NCBI RefSeq assembly: GCF_016583645.1
Contig: NZ_NRRL01000001.1
Coordinates: 1-64,000, forward strand
Direction of reading: 5' to 3'
DNA: 64,000 bases
From: Rhodovibrio sodomensis
Lineage (GTDB): Bacteria; Pseudomonadota; Alphaproteobacteria; Kiloniellales; Rhodovibrionaceae
The position numbers and the translations under genes were made by a program. Below the pieces are notes generated by a model. It searched no databases. It saw only the letters and a list, made by a program, of their open reading frames with translations, and had not been told where the DNA came from. This document shows, in pieces, positions 1 through 8,569 of the stretch (the stretch's first letter is position 1; the number at the start of each line of letters is the position of its first letter).

Positions 1-1944
1 ACCGGCGACAGCATCCGCCACCTGTTCAACACAGTGGAGAACCAGGCGGTCGGCCCGGCGGGCGAGGTCGCCGAGAGCGGCAAGGCCCAGGTCCGGATCG
101 CCGGCGCCACGGCCAGTGAGGACGCCGGCTCGGTCACGCTCGCGGTCACCCTCAACCGCGCCTCCGAGTACCGCCTCTCGGTCGGCTACCGCACCCAGGG
201 GGTGAGCGGCGGCGACGCCGCCGCGGCCGGCAGCGACTACTCCGCGGCCAGCGGCACGCTGGTCTTCGCGCCCGGCGAGACCAGCCAGCAGATCACCGTG
301 CCGGTGCTCGACGACAACACCTACGAGCGCGACGAGCGCTTCGCGGTCGAGCTGCACGCCGCCTCGAACTTCCTCGACATCGCCACCGGCGCCGCCGGCG
401 TCACGATTACCGAGGACGATGCCCAGCCGACGCTGACCATGGCCGACGTCAACGCTGGCGAGACGGCGGCGACCGTCGGCTTCACGGCCGAGCTCGACCG
501 CCCCTCCAAGTTCCAGATCGCCTTCGGCTACACCACCGCCGCGGGCTCGGCGGAAGCCGGCGCGGACTACACCAGCGCCAGCGGCACCGTGGCGATCGCC
601 CCGGGTGACACGAGTGCGGGCATCTCGGTGCAGCTGTCGGACGACAGCTGGCACGAGGGCGACGAGACCTTCCACCTGGATCTCTCGGATGAGAGCGAGG
701 TCGCCCTGGGCACCACGCGCGCGACCGCCACGCTGGCCGACGACGAGACCGCGCCGCTGCTGTCGGCCTCGAATGGCGGCGTCACCAACCCGGTCGGCGT
801 CGAGGGCGACACGCTCACCTTCGTGGTCTCGATGACGCCGGCGAAAGAGGCGCCGGTCACCGTCAGCTACGCCACCCAGCAAGACACCGCCGACGGCGGC
901 GACTACACCCCGGCCTCCGGCACCGCGACCTTCCAGCCGGGCGACACCGAGGTCTCGATCCCGGTGGTCACGACCGACGACAACCGCGACGAGCCGACCC
1001 AGGCGTTCCGCCTGCTGCTGTCCGGCGCCAGCGGCGCCGGCCTGGCCGACGCCAATGCGATCGGCACGATCCAGGACAACGACGCCACGCCGACGCTGAC
1101 GGTGAACAACGCCAGTATCTCGGAGGGCGGCACGCTGTCCTTCCCGGTGAGCCTGAGCGGGGTGTCTGAGCGCAGTGTCTCGGTCGCCTTCGCGACCGCG
1201 CACGTCTCCACCGAGAACGGCGACTACGCCGGGCGCAGTTCGACGCTCACCTTCACGCCCGGCCAGACTTCCGGCGCGATCACGGTCGCGACCAGCGACG
1301 ACAACACCTACGAGGGTAACGAGGCCCTGCGCCTGGACCTCTCCGGCGTGCAGCACGCCAGCCTGGCGCGGACCAGCGCCACCGGCACGATTCTGGAGGA
1401 CGATCCCAAGCCGTCCTTCCGGGTGGAGAACGCGCCCAACCGCTACGAGAACCAGGGCGCGGCCTACTTCCCGGTCACCCTTAACCGGACAGCCGAGGCG
1501 AACGTCTGCGCCCGGCTCTCTACCCAGAACGGCAGTGCAGCCAACGGCAGCGACTACTATGGCCGGGACACCACGCTGTGCTTCTCGCCGGGCCAGACCT
1601 CGAAGACCTTCCAGGTGAACTTCCGCAACGACGGGAGCCACGAGGGTAATCAGTACTTCTACCTCAAGGCCACCAACCTGTCCGGCAACGCCACGATGGG
1701 GCGCAGCCGCGGATCCACCTACATCCTGAACGACGATCCCAACTATAGCTCGTGCGGTGCCACTACCGTGTACTGGGGTGGTTGGTGCAGAGATTACATT
1801 TCCGGCGGCAGCCATGGTTCAACGCGCACTGTTGTTGATCCTCTCCGGAACAGCCGTAAATCCGACTACTATGGCGGTGGCTCCTGCGTCTGCAACGACG
1901 GGAGCTGGTCCTGCGGTGGCGCCTGCAATCGGTGGATCGACTAG
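1..1944 (+). CDS. Calx-beta repeat protein, 5' end outside window
   Basis: The frame is open from the first base, and the first candidate start (GTG at 34) has no convincing ribosome site, so the gene most likely begins upstream of the window. About five Calx-beta units of roughly 105 residues follow one another. Each ends in an acidic TIxDND/ITEDD-type strand (ITEDDAQP, ADDETAP, IQDNDATP, ILEDDPKP, ILNDDPN). The last 60 residues are different: Gly/Ser-rich with six cysteines (WGGWC, SCVCNDGSWSC, GGAC). Calx-beta domains bind calcium and in bacteria occur in large secreted or surface adhesins. A secreted calcium-dependent adhesin is therefore likely, but the signal peptide or secretion module is not visible. 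Confidence 0.8.
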   Translation, partial: TGDSIRHLFNTVENQAVGPAGEVAESGKAQVRIAGATASEDAGSVTLAVTLNRASEYRLSVGYRTQGVSGGDAAAAGSDYSAASGTLVFAPGETSQQITVPVLDDNTYERDERFAVELHAASNFLDIATGAAGVTITEDDAQPTLTMADVNAGETAATVGFTAELDRPSKFQIAFGYTTAAGSAEAGADYTSASGTVAIAPGDTSAGISVQLSDDSWHEGDETFHLDLSDESEVALGTTRATATLADDETAPLLSASNGGVTNPVGVEGDTLTFVVSMTPAKEAPVTVSYATQQDTADGGDYTPASGTATFQPGDTEVSIPVVTTDDNRDEPTQAFRLLLSGASGAGLADANAIGTIQDNDATPTLTVNNASISEGGTLSFPVSLSGVSERSVSVAFATAHVSTENGDYAGRSSTLTFTPGQTSGAITVATSDDNTYEGNEALRLDLSGVQHASLARTSATGTILEDDPKPSFRVENAPNRYENQGAAYFPVTLNRTAEANVCARLSTQNGSAANGSDYYGRDTTLCFSPGQTSKTFQVNFRNDGSHEGNQYFYLKATNLSGNATMGRSRGSTYILNDDPNYSSCGATTVYWGGWCRDYISGGSHGSTRTVVDPLRNSRKSDYYGGGSCVCNDGSWSCGGACNRWID

Positions 1945-2318
1945 ATGGGCAGAGTCGAGGAGGAGCGCAGTGGCGGTGGGTCCCGGGGAGTAGCCGTTGG
2001 CCGGCGGCTTTCGCCAGATGTCGGTGCCTCAGTCCCGTCGCTCCGTTTCTCCTCCCCGCTCATCGAAAGCAACGTACGGTTCTCCCGAATTGCGCTTTTA
2101 CACGGCGCGCAACTAGATAGCTCCAATCTATAATCAACCCACCCAACATTCTATCGGGCTGGCGTCCATACTTCGGACCTGATCGATCAGAGAGGCTCTA
2201 GCACGGGCGCCGGGACGCTTTTCCGATCCAGCCAACCTCACGTGCCACGCATCGAACAGTTAGAGCCCCGCCCAGGAACTTTGGGCGGGGCTCCGGTCCA
2301 AAAAAAGGGGGGCAGCGA
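1945..2318. other. Intergenic region between two genes that end here
   Basis: About 370 bases without a convincing gene. Short open frames in the first 190 bases lack ribosome sites and resemble nothing. The right end holds a hairpin that probably ends the leftward MucR-type gene. No clear terminator for the Calx-beta gene was seen. Confidence 0.5.
2263..2293 (-). terminator. Hairpin after the MucR-type gene
   Basis: A perfect 12-bp inverted repeat (GAGCCCCGCCCA at 2263-2274, its complement at 2282-2293) with a 7-base loop lies 25 bases past the stop of the leftward gene. On the minus strand it is followed only by a weak T-containing stretch, so termination efficiency is uncertain. Confidence 0.6.
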
Positions 2319-2828
2319 TCAGGCGGCCTGCGCGGACTTCGACTTGGCAGCCTTGCGCTCCTGCGCGGCCGCCTTCTGGTTCTCGTTGATCTGAGCGAGC
2401 GGGCCGCGCTTGGCCAGACGCTGCCTGACCTTCGAGTAGTTCGGCGCGACCATCGGGTAGTCCTCCGAGAGACCCCACTTTTCGCGATACATCTTTGGCG
2501 TCAGGCCGTACACGCTCTCGATATGCCGCTTCAGCATCTTCAGCTTCTTGCCGTCCTCGAGGCAGACGATGTAGTCGTCCTGAACCGAGTCCGCGATCGG
2601 CACCGCCGGCTGCTGGCCACCCGCCGCCGCGACCGCGGCCGGCATCGCACCCACCTTCGGCTCGACCCGCGCCGCGGCCTGATCCATGTCCAGGCCCTCC
2701 GAGCAAACGTCCTTGAGCGCCTGCGCGACGTCCCGCGCCAGGCCTGGAATCTTGTCGGCGTCGAAGCTGTTCTTCTGCAGGAAGCCCGCCAGGACGTTGC
2801 TCGTCGCCATCATCAGCTTGTCGTTCAT
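2319..2828 (-). CDS. Ros/MucR family transcriptional regulator
   Basis: A 169-residue protein with the MucR signature: DYIVCLEDGKKLKMLKRH, then GLTPKMYREKWGL and DYPMVAP. MucR/Ros proteins are alphaproteobacterial zinc-finger regulators that bind AT-rich DNA and can act like H-NS. The finger is degenerate. Cys89, Asp92 and His102 are present, but the position expected to be the last histidine is Tyr107 (HIESVY). Zinc-free MucR relatives have been described in Mesorhizobium, so the fold may still work. The N-terminal 45 residues match the family's oligomerisation helix region, and the C-terminus is Lys/Ala-rich. An AGGAG ribosome site precedes the ATG. The AT-rich upstream region with palindromes is a plausible site of autoregulation. 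Confidence 0.9.
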   Translation of the reverse strand: MNDKLMMATSNVLAGFLQKNSFDADKIPGLARDVAQALKDVCSEGLDMDQAAARVEPKVGAMPAAVAAAGGQQPAVPIADSVQDDYIVCLEDGKKLKMLKRHIESVYGLTPKMYREKWGLSEDYPMVAPNYSKVRQRLAKRGPLAQINENQKAAAQERKAAKSKSAQAA

Positions 2829-3272
2829 CGTGTTCTCCTGTCAGCTGGGGTCGAGCCCCCTTGATAACCCTACTCAGGGCCGGTGACTGTGCCATTTGGC
2901 ACATCGCCTACCCAAGAAATGGGCCCCTTCTCCAAATTTGGCCGTGCTGAACCGAAAAAAGTTGCCTGTTGGCACATTTTTCGGTTCGCCGCGCCCGGGG
3001 CAGTGGGGTCTCCCCGGTCGCCGTCCCGTCGTTACAATCATGAATACCCCGTTCTTTACGGTCTTGGCAAGCGTGAAAACCGAAATGGGGACGCGCATCA
3101 GACGAGTCGTGAATACACATCCGTAGTGAAGACCTGACCGGATGGGTAGCGGCGGCGCCGGCCGGTGGGACCCGGAACCGGCCGACGCCGCCGCCACCCC
3201 AAGCGGAGTTTGGGAGAGGGCGGGCGCTCGCGCGCCAGATGAACAAGCGACAGCAAGAGAGAGACCAGGCCT
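2829..3272. other. Divergent promoter region, MucR-type gene / helicase
   Basis: About 440 bases between divergent genes, with an AT-rich patch (2883-3060) unusual for this window. The patch carries the palindromes described separately. No protein gene is credible. The right half (3130-3250) is GC-rich leader sequence of the helicase gene. Confidence 0.6.
2888..2987. promoter_or_regulatory. Three palindromes with a repeated TTGGCACAT box
   Basis: TGTGCCATTTGGCACA (2888-2903) has perfect 7-bp arms. CCAAATTTGG (2932-2941) is a perfect palindrome. GAACCGAAAAA (2949-2959) pairs with TTTTTCGGTTC (2977-2987) around an inner TGCC-TGTT-GGCA. TTGGCACAT occurs at 2896-2904 and again at 2969-2977, exactly 73 bases apart, about seven helical turns. 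This looks like a two-site operator for a dimeric repressor, or a MucR target. The binding protein is not known. Confidence 0.55.
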
Positions 3273-5504
3273 ATGACCGACCCGTTCGACACCGACGCCT
3301 TCGGCGACCCGTTCGGCGACGACTTCGGCGATCCCTTCGCCCTGGAGTCCGGGGCCGATTACGGCGACCCGTTCGCCCCGGCGGAGGCCGAGCGCGCCGC
3401 CCCCGCGATCGACATGGCGCAGCTGATGACCGGCCTGAACCCGCGCCAGCAGGAAGCGGTGGGGTCCACCGAGGGGCCGGTCCTGGTCGTCGCCGGTGCC
3501 GGCACCGGCAAGACCCGCGTGCTGACCACCCGGATCGCCTACATTCTGGCCCAGAAGCTGGCGCGGCCGGAGGAAGTGCTCGCCGTCACCTTCACCAACA
3601 AGGCCGCCGGCGAGATGCGGCATCGCCTCGGCGACATGGTCGGACCGGACGCCAAGCGCCTGCGCATGGGCTCGTTCCACAGCGTGTCGATGCAGATGCT
3701 GCGCTGCCACGCCGAGGCGGCCGGCCTGGCGAGCGGCGACTTCCAGATTCTCGACGAGGACGACCAGCGCACGCTGTTCACCGGCGTGGTCGAGCAGCTC
3801 GGCCACAAGCCGGGCAAGAGCAAGAAGGAGTGGACGCAGAAGATCAAGCGCCTGCACCAGCTCGTGGTCTCCTTCAAGGAGGAGGGCTGGACGCCCGAGG
3901 ACGCGCGGCGGAAGTTCTCCGCGCGCACGCCCGACGACGCGCCGGCGCTGGACGCCTATCCGCTCTACAACGAGGCGCTGGTCAGCCGGAACGCCTGCGA
4001 CTTCGCGGATCTGCTGCTGCACATGGTGCGTCTGTTCCGGGAACGTCCGGAGATCAAGGCGCGCTGGTCCGAGCAGTTCCGTTACGTGCTGGTCGACGAG
4101 GTGCAGGACACCAACCAGCTGCAATACGAGTGGCTCGAGCACCTCGCCCGCCGTCACGCCAACCTGTGCTGCGTCGGCGACCCGGACCAGGCGCTGTATC
4201 AGTGGCGCGGCGCGCGTCCTGACCTGCTGCTGAACTTCGCCGAGGACTGGCCCGGCACCCACACCGTGGTCCTGGAGCGCAACTACCGCAGCACGCAGCC
4301 GATCCTCGACGTCGCCAACCGCGTCGTCGCGATCAACCCGCGCCCGGCGCCGAAGACGCTGGAAAGCGGCAGTGCCGGCGACCCCGTGGAGTTCAACGAG
4401 TACGCCACCAGCTGGGACGAGGCGCAGCAGATGTCGGACGACATCGCCCAGCGCGTGCGCGGCGGTCAGGACCCGCGCGAGATCGCGATCCTGGTCCGCT
4501 CGCAGCGGGTCATGCTGCAGATCGAGAAGGCTCTGAACGCGCGCGGCGTCTCTTACCAGGTGGTCGGCGGACAGAAGTTCTTCGCCCGCGAGGAGATCCG
4601 CGACCTCAACGCCTACATCCGGCTCACCCACGATACCCGGGACTCGCTGGCGCTCCAGCGGATCGCCAACAAGCCGGTCCGCGGCCTTGGGCCCAAGGCG
4701 GTCGACCAGGTGATCGCGACCTTCGAGGCCGGTTACGGCGACCTCGTGGAGGCCCTGCGGGAGGTCGCGGCCAACGGCCGCCGGATCACCCAGTCCGCGG
4801 CCGACGGCATGAACCGCCTGGCCTGGCTCGTCGAGCAGGCGAACGCCAAGGCGCGCGAGGGGACGAATCCCGGCGAGCTGATGAGCTGGCTGATCGCGGA
4901 GACCGACTACGTCGCCTGGCGCCGTGCCTCGGGCGACGAGTCCTGGCGGGATCGTGCGGACAACCTGCGCGAGCTGGCGGCCGACGCCGGCGAGTACCGG
5001 TCGATCGGCAGCTACCTGCAGCAGGTCGCCATCATGTCCGCGGCGGATGCGAGCGACGACACCCGCACGGTACGCCTCTCGACCGTCCATGCCGCCAAGG
5101 GACTGGAGTTCGATACGGTGTACACCCCCGCACTCGAGAACGGCGTGCTGCCGAACGCGGCCTCGCTGCGCGAGCACTACGGGCCGGCGGAGGAGCGCCG
5201 GATCTGCCACGTCGCCTGGACCCGCGCCAAGCAGGAACTGATCGTCTCGTTCGCCCAGAGCCGTCTCGGCCAGGCGGCGGAACCGAGCCCGTTCCTGTTC
5301 GATGCCGGCCTGATGGACGCCGCACGCAAGGGTTCCGGCCCGCGCTCGGCGGTGATGCGCCAGAGCCAGGGGCGCCCGCAAACGCCCCGCCCGGTCAAAC
5401 CCGGCAGCTACTACGACCAGGCGGCGCGCAGCGGCGATACCAGCCGTCAGTCCGGGATCGGGCTGCGCGGCTTCCACAAGCGCCCGAAGCGGACCGCCAG
5501 CTAG
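3273..5504 (+). CDS. UvrD/Rep-type superfamily 1A DNA helicase
   Basis: A 743-residue ATP-dependent 3'-5' DNA helicase of UvrD/Rep/PcrA type, of normal family length. Motifs in order: Walker A AGAGTGKT (74-81), Walker B DEVQDTN (about 274; usually DEYQDTN), GDPDQALYQWRG (about 302), NYRST (about 337), HAAKGLEF (about 606), AWTRAKQEL (about 648). Several motifs differ from the chromosomal consensus (GDDDQSIYxWRGA, YVGxTRA), which fits an accessory copy. The first 36 residues are an acidic run containing DPF four times, ahead of the helicase core. It is transcribed alone and ends at a strong bidirectional terminator. Repair, restart or displacement of proteins from DNA are possible roles. Confidence 0.93.
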   Translation: MTDPFDTDAFGDPFGDDFGDPFALESGADYGDPFAPAEAERAAPAIDMAQLMTGLNPRQQEAVGSTEGPVLVVAGAGTGKTRVLTTRIAYILAQKLARPEEVLAVTFTNKAAGEMRHRLGDMVGPDAKRLRMGSFHSVSMQMLRCHAEAAGLASGDFQILDEDDQRTLFTGVVEQLGHKPGKSKKEWTQKIKRLHQLVVSFKEEGWTPEDARRKFSARTPDDAPALDAYPLYNEALVSRNACDFADLLLHMVRLFRERPEIKARWSEQFRYVLVDEVQDTNQLQYEWLEHLARRHANLCCVGDPDQALYQWRGARPDLLLNFAEDWPGTHTVVLERNYRSTQPILDVANRVVAINPRPAPKTLESGSAGDPVEFNEYATSWDEAQQMSDDIAQRVRGGQDPREIAILVRSQRVMLQIEKALNARGVSYQVVGGQKFFAREEIRDLNAYIRLTHDTRDSLALQRIANKPVRGLGPKAVDQVIATFEAGYGDLVEALREVAANGRRITQSAADGMNRLAWLVEQANAKAREGTNPGELMSWLIAETDYVAWRRASGDESWRDRADNLRELAADAGEYRSIGSYLQQVAIMSAADASDDTRTVRLSTVHAAKGLEFDTVYTPALENGVLPNAASLREHYGPAEERRICHVAWTRAKQELIVSFAQSRLGQAAEPSPFLFDAGLMDAARKGSGPRSAVMRQSQGRPQTPRPVKPGSYYDQAARSGDTSRQSGIGLRGFHKRPKRTAS

Positions 5505-5517
5505 ACGGGCGTACGAC

Positions 5518-5553
5518 AAACGGCGGCCGGACCTGGAGGTCCGGCCGCCGTTT
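5518..5553. terminator. Bidirectional intrinsic terminator
   Basis: A 17-bp perfect inverted repeat (5518-5534 and 5537-5553, loop GG) has AAA on the left and TTTT on the right. It sits between the convergent helicase and prepilin peptidase genes and should stop transcription from both sides. Confidence 0.9.
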
Positions 5554-5579
5554 TCTTGTGATCCGGGCCGATTTCAGAC

Positions 5580-6110
5580 CTAGCGGGCCAGATTGAACCA
5601 CTCGACGGGCGTGGTCAGGACCACCGGTTCGCCGGTCAGGTTCAGGATCGCGATCGCCGTCAGCGCGAGCGCCATGCCCGGCCCCCAGGGGAACACGCGC
5701 GGGGCGCGCCGGCCGCGGCGCCAGCGGCGGATGGCGTAGCCCAGGAACAGGGCGTAGGACACCAGCACCGTGATGATCAGGTGCGCCAGGATGCCCTGCC
5801 AACCGATCCACATGCCGCAGGCAAAGCCGAACTTGACGTCGCCGAAGCCGATCCCGGCCGTGCGGCCGGCAAACAGGTTGAGCGCGAGGTAGAAGCCGCC
5901 GAGCGCGGCGCAGCCGATCAGGTAGTCGGTCCAGACGAAGCCGGTCGCCGGCTCGACCGTGGCCATCATCAGGCCCAGGATCAGCAGGACGCCGACCTCC
6001 CGGTCCGGAATCTGCAGGATCCTGAGATCGGTCGCGATCACCTCGCGCACGCAGACCAGCAGGTAGAGCAGCGCGGAGGACTGCAGGGCGATGACGGGAA
6101 TGGAGAGCAC
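5580..6110 (-). CDS. A24 family prepilin peptidase (TadV/CpaA-like)
   Basis: A 176-residue multi-pass membrane protein. Aspartyl prepilin peptidases cleave leader peptides of type IV pilins with two aspartates facing the cytoplasm. Both are visible: ATDLRILQIPDRE near residue 27 and GIGFGDVKFG near residue 90 (G-x-GD-x-K). The short form without the N-terminal methyltransferase domain matches the CpaA/TadV type. The chosen start is GTG, 92 bases after the upstream sigma gene; its ribosome site is weak and an upstream start is possible. No pilin or secretion ATPase gene lies in the window, so its substrate is not local. It is third in a leftward series with recA and a sigma factor gene. Confidence 0.82.
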   Translation of the reverse strand: MLSIPVIALQSSALLYLLVCVREVIATDLRILQIPDREVGVLLILGLMMATVEPATGFVWTDYLIGCAALGGFYLALNLFAGRTAGIGFGDVKFGFACGMWIGWQGILAHLIITVLVSYALFLGYAIRRWRRGRRAPRVFPWGPGMALALTAIAILNLTGEPVVLTTPVEWFNLAR

Positions 6111-6202
6111 GTGCGCGACCTTCGAACGGAGCTGGCCCGAGGATCGGGCGGCGGACTGCGCCTGGGCGACGCGCTCGCGGGGAGAGTTGGCAGTCAGGGT
6201 CC

Positions 6203-7033
6203 TCAGGCGTGCTGGGACAGCAGGTCCTGGGCCTCGAAACCGGCGCGGCTGATGCTGCGTTTGAGCTTGCCGAGCGCGCGCATCTCGATCTGACGGACCC
6301 GTTCGCTCGAGACCCCCAGTTCCTCGGCGATCGCACCCAGCATGAGTTTGGGCTCCTTCAGGTGCCGGCCCTCGATCACCAACCGCTCGCGCGGCTTTAG
6401 CTGGCCGAGGTGCTCACGCACCACGCTCAGCATCCGCTCGGCGGTCACGTCATCCATGATCTTGGCTTCGCCGGTGCTCGGATCCTCGATCAGGGAGGAG
6501 AGATCCGGCTCGCCCTCCTCGCCGCCCATCGACAGCGACATCGGCTGCAGGGCGCCGCGCATTTGCGCCAGGTCCACCGCGTCGACGTCGTGGATGTCGG
6601 CACAGGCCTCGAAATCCTCCTGGCTCATCCGCCCGGAGAGCTTGCGCAGCGCGCCGCGCTCGCGGCGCGACCGGCCGATGCGCACCGGGGTCAGGTTGTG
6701 CAGCATGAAGTCTTGAATATAGGTCAGGACCCAGAAAGCCGCGTAGGTGGCGAAGCGGTTGCCCTTCTCCGGCTCGAACCGCTCGGCGGCCTCGATCAGT
6801 CCGAGGTTCCCCTCGTTCACGAGGTCCTGGAACGCCACGTTGTTGCGGCAGTACTTGCGGGCGGTACCGATCACCAGCTTCTGGTGCGCGACGATCAGCC
6901 GCTCGCGGGCGTCGTAGTCACGGTCTTCCCGCCAGGCCCGCGCGAGCTCGTACTCCTCCTCACGGGTCAGCAAGGGGGTCGCGATCGCGGCAGCCCGGAT
7001 GCGGGTGTCGTTCGATGCAACGGGATCGCTCAC
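6203..7033 (-). CDS. RpoH-like sigma-70 family factor (first of three)
   Basis: A 276-residue sigma factor. LLTREEEYELARAW and DYDARERLI match region 1.2 of sigma-32. LVNEGNLGLIEAAERF and GNRFATYAAFWV are region 2, the core-binding and -10-recognition part. LKPRERLVIEGRHL with GVSSERVRQIEMRALGKLK is region 4, which reads the -35 element. The RpoH box (QKKLFFNLR type) is replaced by a basic stretch, GRSRRERGALRKL, so interaction with core RNA polymerase or chaperones may differ from true RpoH. The start is GTG with GGGAAGGA upstream. It lies 68 bases after recA, separated by a hairpin. It probably directs RNA polymerase to a small dedicated promoter set. Confidence 0.88.
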   Translation of the reverse strand: MSDPVASNDTRIRAAAIATPLLTREEEYELARAWREDRDYDARERLIVAHQKLVIGTARKYCRNNVAFQDLVNEGNLGLIEAAERFEPEKGNRFATYAAFWVLTYIQDFMLHNLTPVRIGRSRRERGALRKLSGRMSQEDFEACADIHDVDAVDLAQMRGALQPMSLSMGGEEGEPDLSSLIEDPSTGEAKIMDDVTAERMLSVVREHLGQLKPRERLVIEGRHLKEPKLMLGAIAEELGVSSERVRQIEMRALGKLKRSISRAGFEAQDLLSQHA

Positions 7034-7059
7034 GTCTAGGTCCTTCCCTGCATGAAGGA

Positions 7060-7096
7060 CTTGCGGGCGGGCGACCGGGGGCCGCCCGCCCGCAAG
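7060..7096 (-). terminator. Hairpin between recA and the sigma factor gene
   Basis: 14-bp perfect arms (7060-7073 and 7083-7096) lie 6 bases after the recA stop, with little T-run behind. It may partly terminate recA transcripts or stabilise their 3' ends, so that the downstream genes are expressed less. Confidence 0.55.
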
Positions 7097-7101
7097 CCCG
7101 G

Positions 7102-8235
7102 TTACTCGGCCGCCGCCGCAGCAGGCTCGGCCGGCTTACTGTCCTTGCCGGCCTCGTCGGCCGCCGCGTCGCCGCCCAGGCCGTAGGCCGCCCGGACCCG
7201 GCGATCGATCTCCTCGCTGACGTCGGCGTTGAGCGCCAGGAACTCCGCGGTCTTGGCCTTGCCGTGACCGAGGCGGGTATTGCCGAAGGAATGCCAGGCA
7301 CCCGCCTTCTGGATGATCCCGGCCTCGATCCCGAGGTCGATCAGCTCGCCCATGTAGGACACGCCCTCGCCGAAGATCAGATCGAACTCGGCCGTCTTGA
7401 ACGGCGAATTCATCTTGTTCTTGGCAATCTTAACCTTCACACGGTTACCGATCACGTTCTCCCCGTCCTTCACCGAGCCGATCCGACGGATGTCGAAGCG
7501 CATCGAAGCGTAGAACTTGAGGGCGTTGCCGCCGGTCGTGGTCTCCGGAGAGCCGAACATGACGCCAATCTTCATCCGGATCTGATTCACCATGAGAAGC
7601 GAGGTGTTCGTGCTCTTCACGGCACCGGTGATCTTGCGCATCGCCTGGCTCATCAGGCGCGCCTGCAGGCCCGGCTGGTTGTCGCCCATGTCGCCCTCGA
7701 GCTCGGCACGCGGCACCAGCGCGGCGACCGAGTCGACGACCACCACATCGAAGCCCCCGGAGCGGATCAGCCGTTCGGTGATCTCGAGCGCCTGCTCGCC
7801 CGTGTCGGGCTGGGCGACGTAGAGCTCGTCGATGTTGCAGCCGAGCTTGCGGGCGTACTCCGGATCGAGCGCGTGCTCGGCATCGACGAAGGCACAGGTG
7901 CCGCCGGCCTTCTGGGCCTCCGCGACCACCTGCAGCATCAAGGTCGTCTTGCCAGAGCTCTCCGGGCCGTAGATCTCGCTGATCCGGCCGCGCGGCACGC
8001 CGCCAATGCCCGTCGCGATATCGACGCCCAGCGAGCCCGTCGAGATCGATGGCCAGCTGCCGCGCGAGCCGGTGCCGTCCATCTTCATGACCGCGCCCTT
8101 GCCGAACTCCTTCTCGATTCCCGCGAGCGCGTGCTCGATCGCCTTGCGCTTCTGCTCGCGCTGCTGATCGTCGCTCATGCCCGTGGTATCGACCTTACCG
8201 GCGAGCTTGCTCGGACGGCCCTTCTGATTGCTCAT
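7102..8235 (-). CDS. recA: RecA recombinase, divergent accessory copy
   Basis: A 377-residue RecA: an ATP-dependent strand-exchange protein and SOS co-protease. Visible landmarks are Walker A GPESSGKT (90-97), [16 protein letters not shown], loop 1 with [13 protein letters not shown], and loop 2 [18 protein letters not shown]. Differences from housekeeping alphaproteobacterial RecA include a 20-residue N-terminal extension, GDMGDNQPG where GEMGDxHVG is usual, and a diverged C-terminal domain ([24 protein letters not shown]). These fit a second copy on a mobile or secondary replicon. No GTTC-N7-GTTC alphaproteobacterial SOS box was seen upstream. A different inverted repeat lies there instead, so regulation may not be by LexA. 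Confidence 0.95.
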   Translation of the reverse strand: MSNQKGRPSKLAGKVDTTGMSDDQQREQKRKAIEHALAGIEKEFGKGAVMKMDGTGSRGSWPSISTGSLGVDIATGIGGVPRGRISEIYGPESSGKTTLMLQVVAEAQKAGGTCAFVDAEHALDPEYARKLGCNIDELYVAQPDTGEQALEITERLIRSGGFDVVVVDSVAALVPRAELEGDMGDNQPGLQARLMSQAMRKITGAVKSTNTSLLMVNQIRMKIGVMFGSPETTTGGNALKFYASMRFDIRRIGSVKDGENVIGNRVKVKIAKNKMNSPFKTAEFDLIFGEGVSYMGELIDLGIEAGIIQKAGAWHSFGNTRLGHGKAKTAEFLALNADVSEEIDRRVRAAYGLGGDAAADEAGKDSKPAEPAAAAAE

Positions 8236-8350
8236 ATCGCGTGTCCACTTCCCTGGTCATGGGGTCTACGGCGCACGCCGCGCCGAGATCATGGGAGGGA
8301 AGTGGGTTCGGTCGCCGGGCTTGGCCGGCGCGATTTTCGGGACCGCATGT

Positions 8351-8412
8351 GTCGCGACCGTAAAAGGGCCTTTGAGTAGGCTTATACGGTCGCGACCCTC
8401 GCGAATACGGTC
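8351..8412. promoter_or_regulatory. Inverted repeat with extra half-site in the recA/sigma divergent region
   Basis: GTCGCGACCGTA (8351-8362) and its perfect complement TACGGTCGCGAC (8385-8396) are separated by 22 bases, and TACGGTC recurs at 8406-8412. The 334-base gap between recA and the rightward sigma gene contains no other credible gene. The arrangement fits a regulator that controls both genes. The binding protein is unknown. Confidence 0.6.
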
Positions 8413-8450
8413 CCAGGTACCTTTTTTGGGTCGTATGTTATTTTTTTCGG

Positions 8451-8479
8451 TTGCAAGCCGGTCAGGGGTAGCGTATACC
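8451..8479 (+). promoter_or_regulatory. Predicted sigma-70 promoter of the second sigma factor gene
   Basis: TTGCAA (8451-8456) and TATACC (8474-8479) are spaced by exactly 17 bases, close to the TTGACA-17-TATAAT consensus, in a locally AT-rich stretch. This would give a leader of about 85 bases before the ATG at 8570. Confidence 0.55.
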
Positions 8480-8569
8480 TAGCATTATGTTCGGTCGGCG
8501 CCCACATGCGGGCCCTACCAGGTCATCCCCGCCGGCGCATAGCCGGCCCCGAATAGGAGGAACCCTGCG

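Noticed and set aside
1945..2133. Small open frame just after the Calx-beta gene
   Set aside because: No ribosome site, ordinary random composition, and three overlapping alternative frames of the same size.
2874..5519. An 881-codon open frame opposite the UvrD-like helicase
   Set aside because: Shadow frame of a gene with all helicase motifs on the other strand; no domain or start signal of its own.
8236..8569. LexA (SOS) box upstream of recA
   Set aside because: No GTTC-N7-GTTC or CTGT-N8-ACAG sequence was found in the interval.
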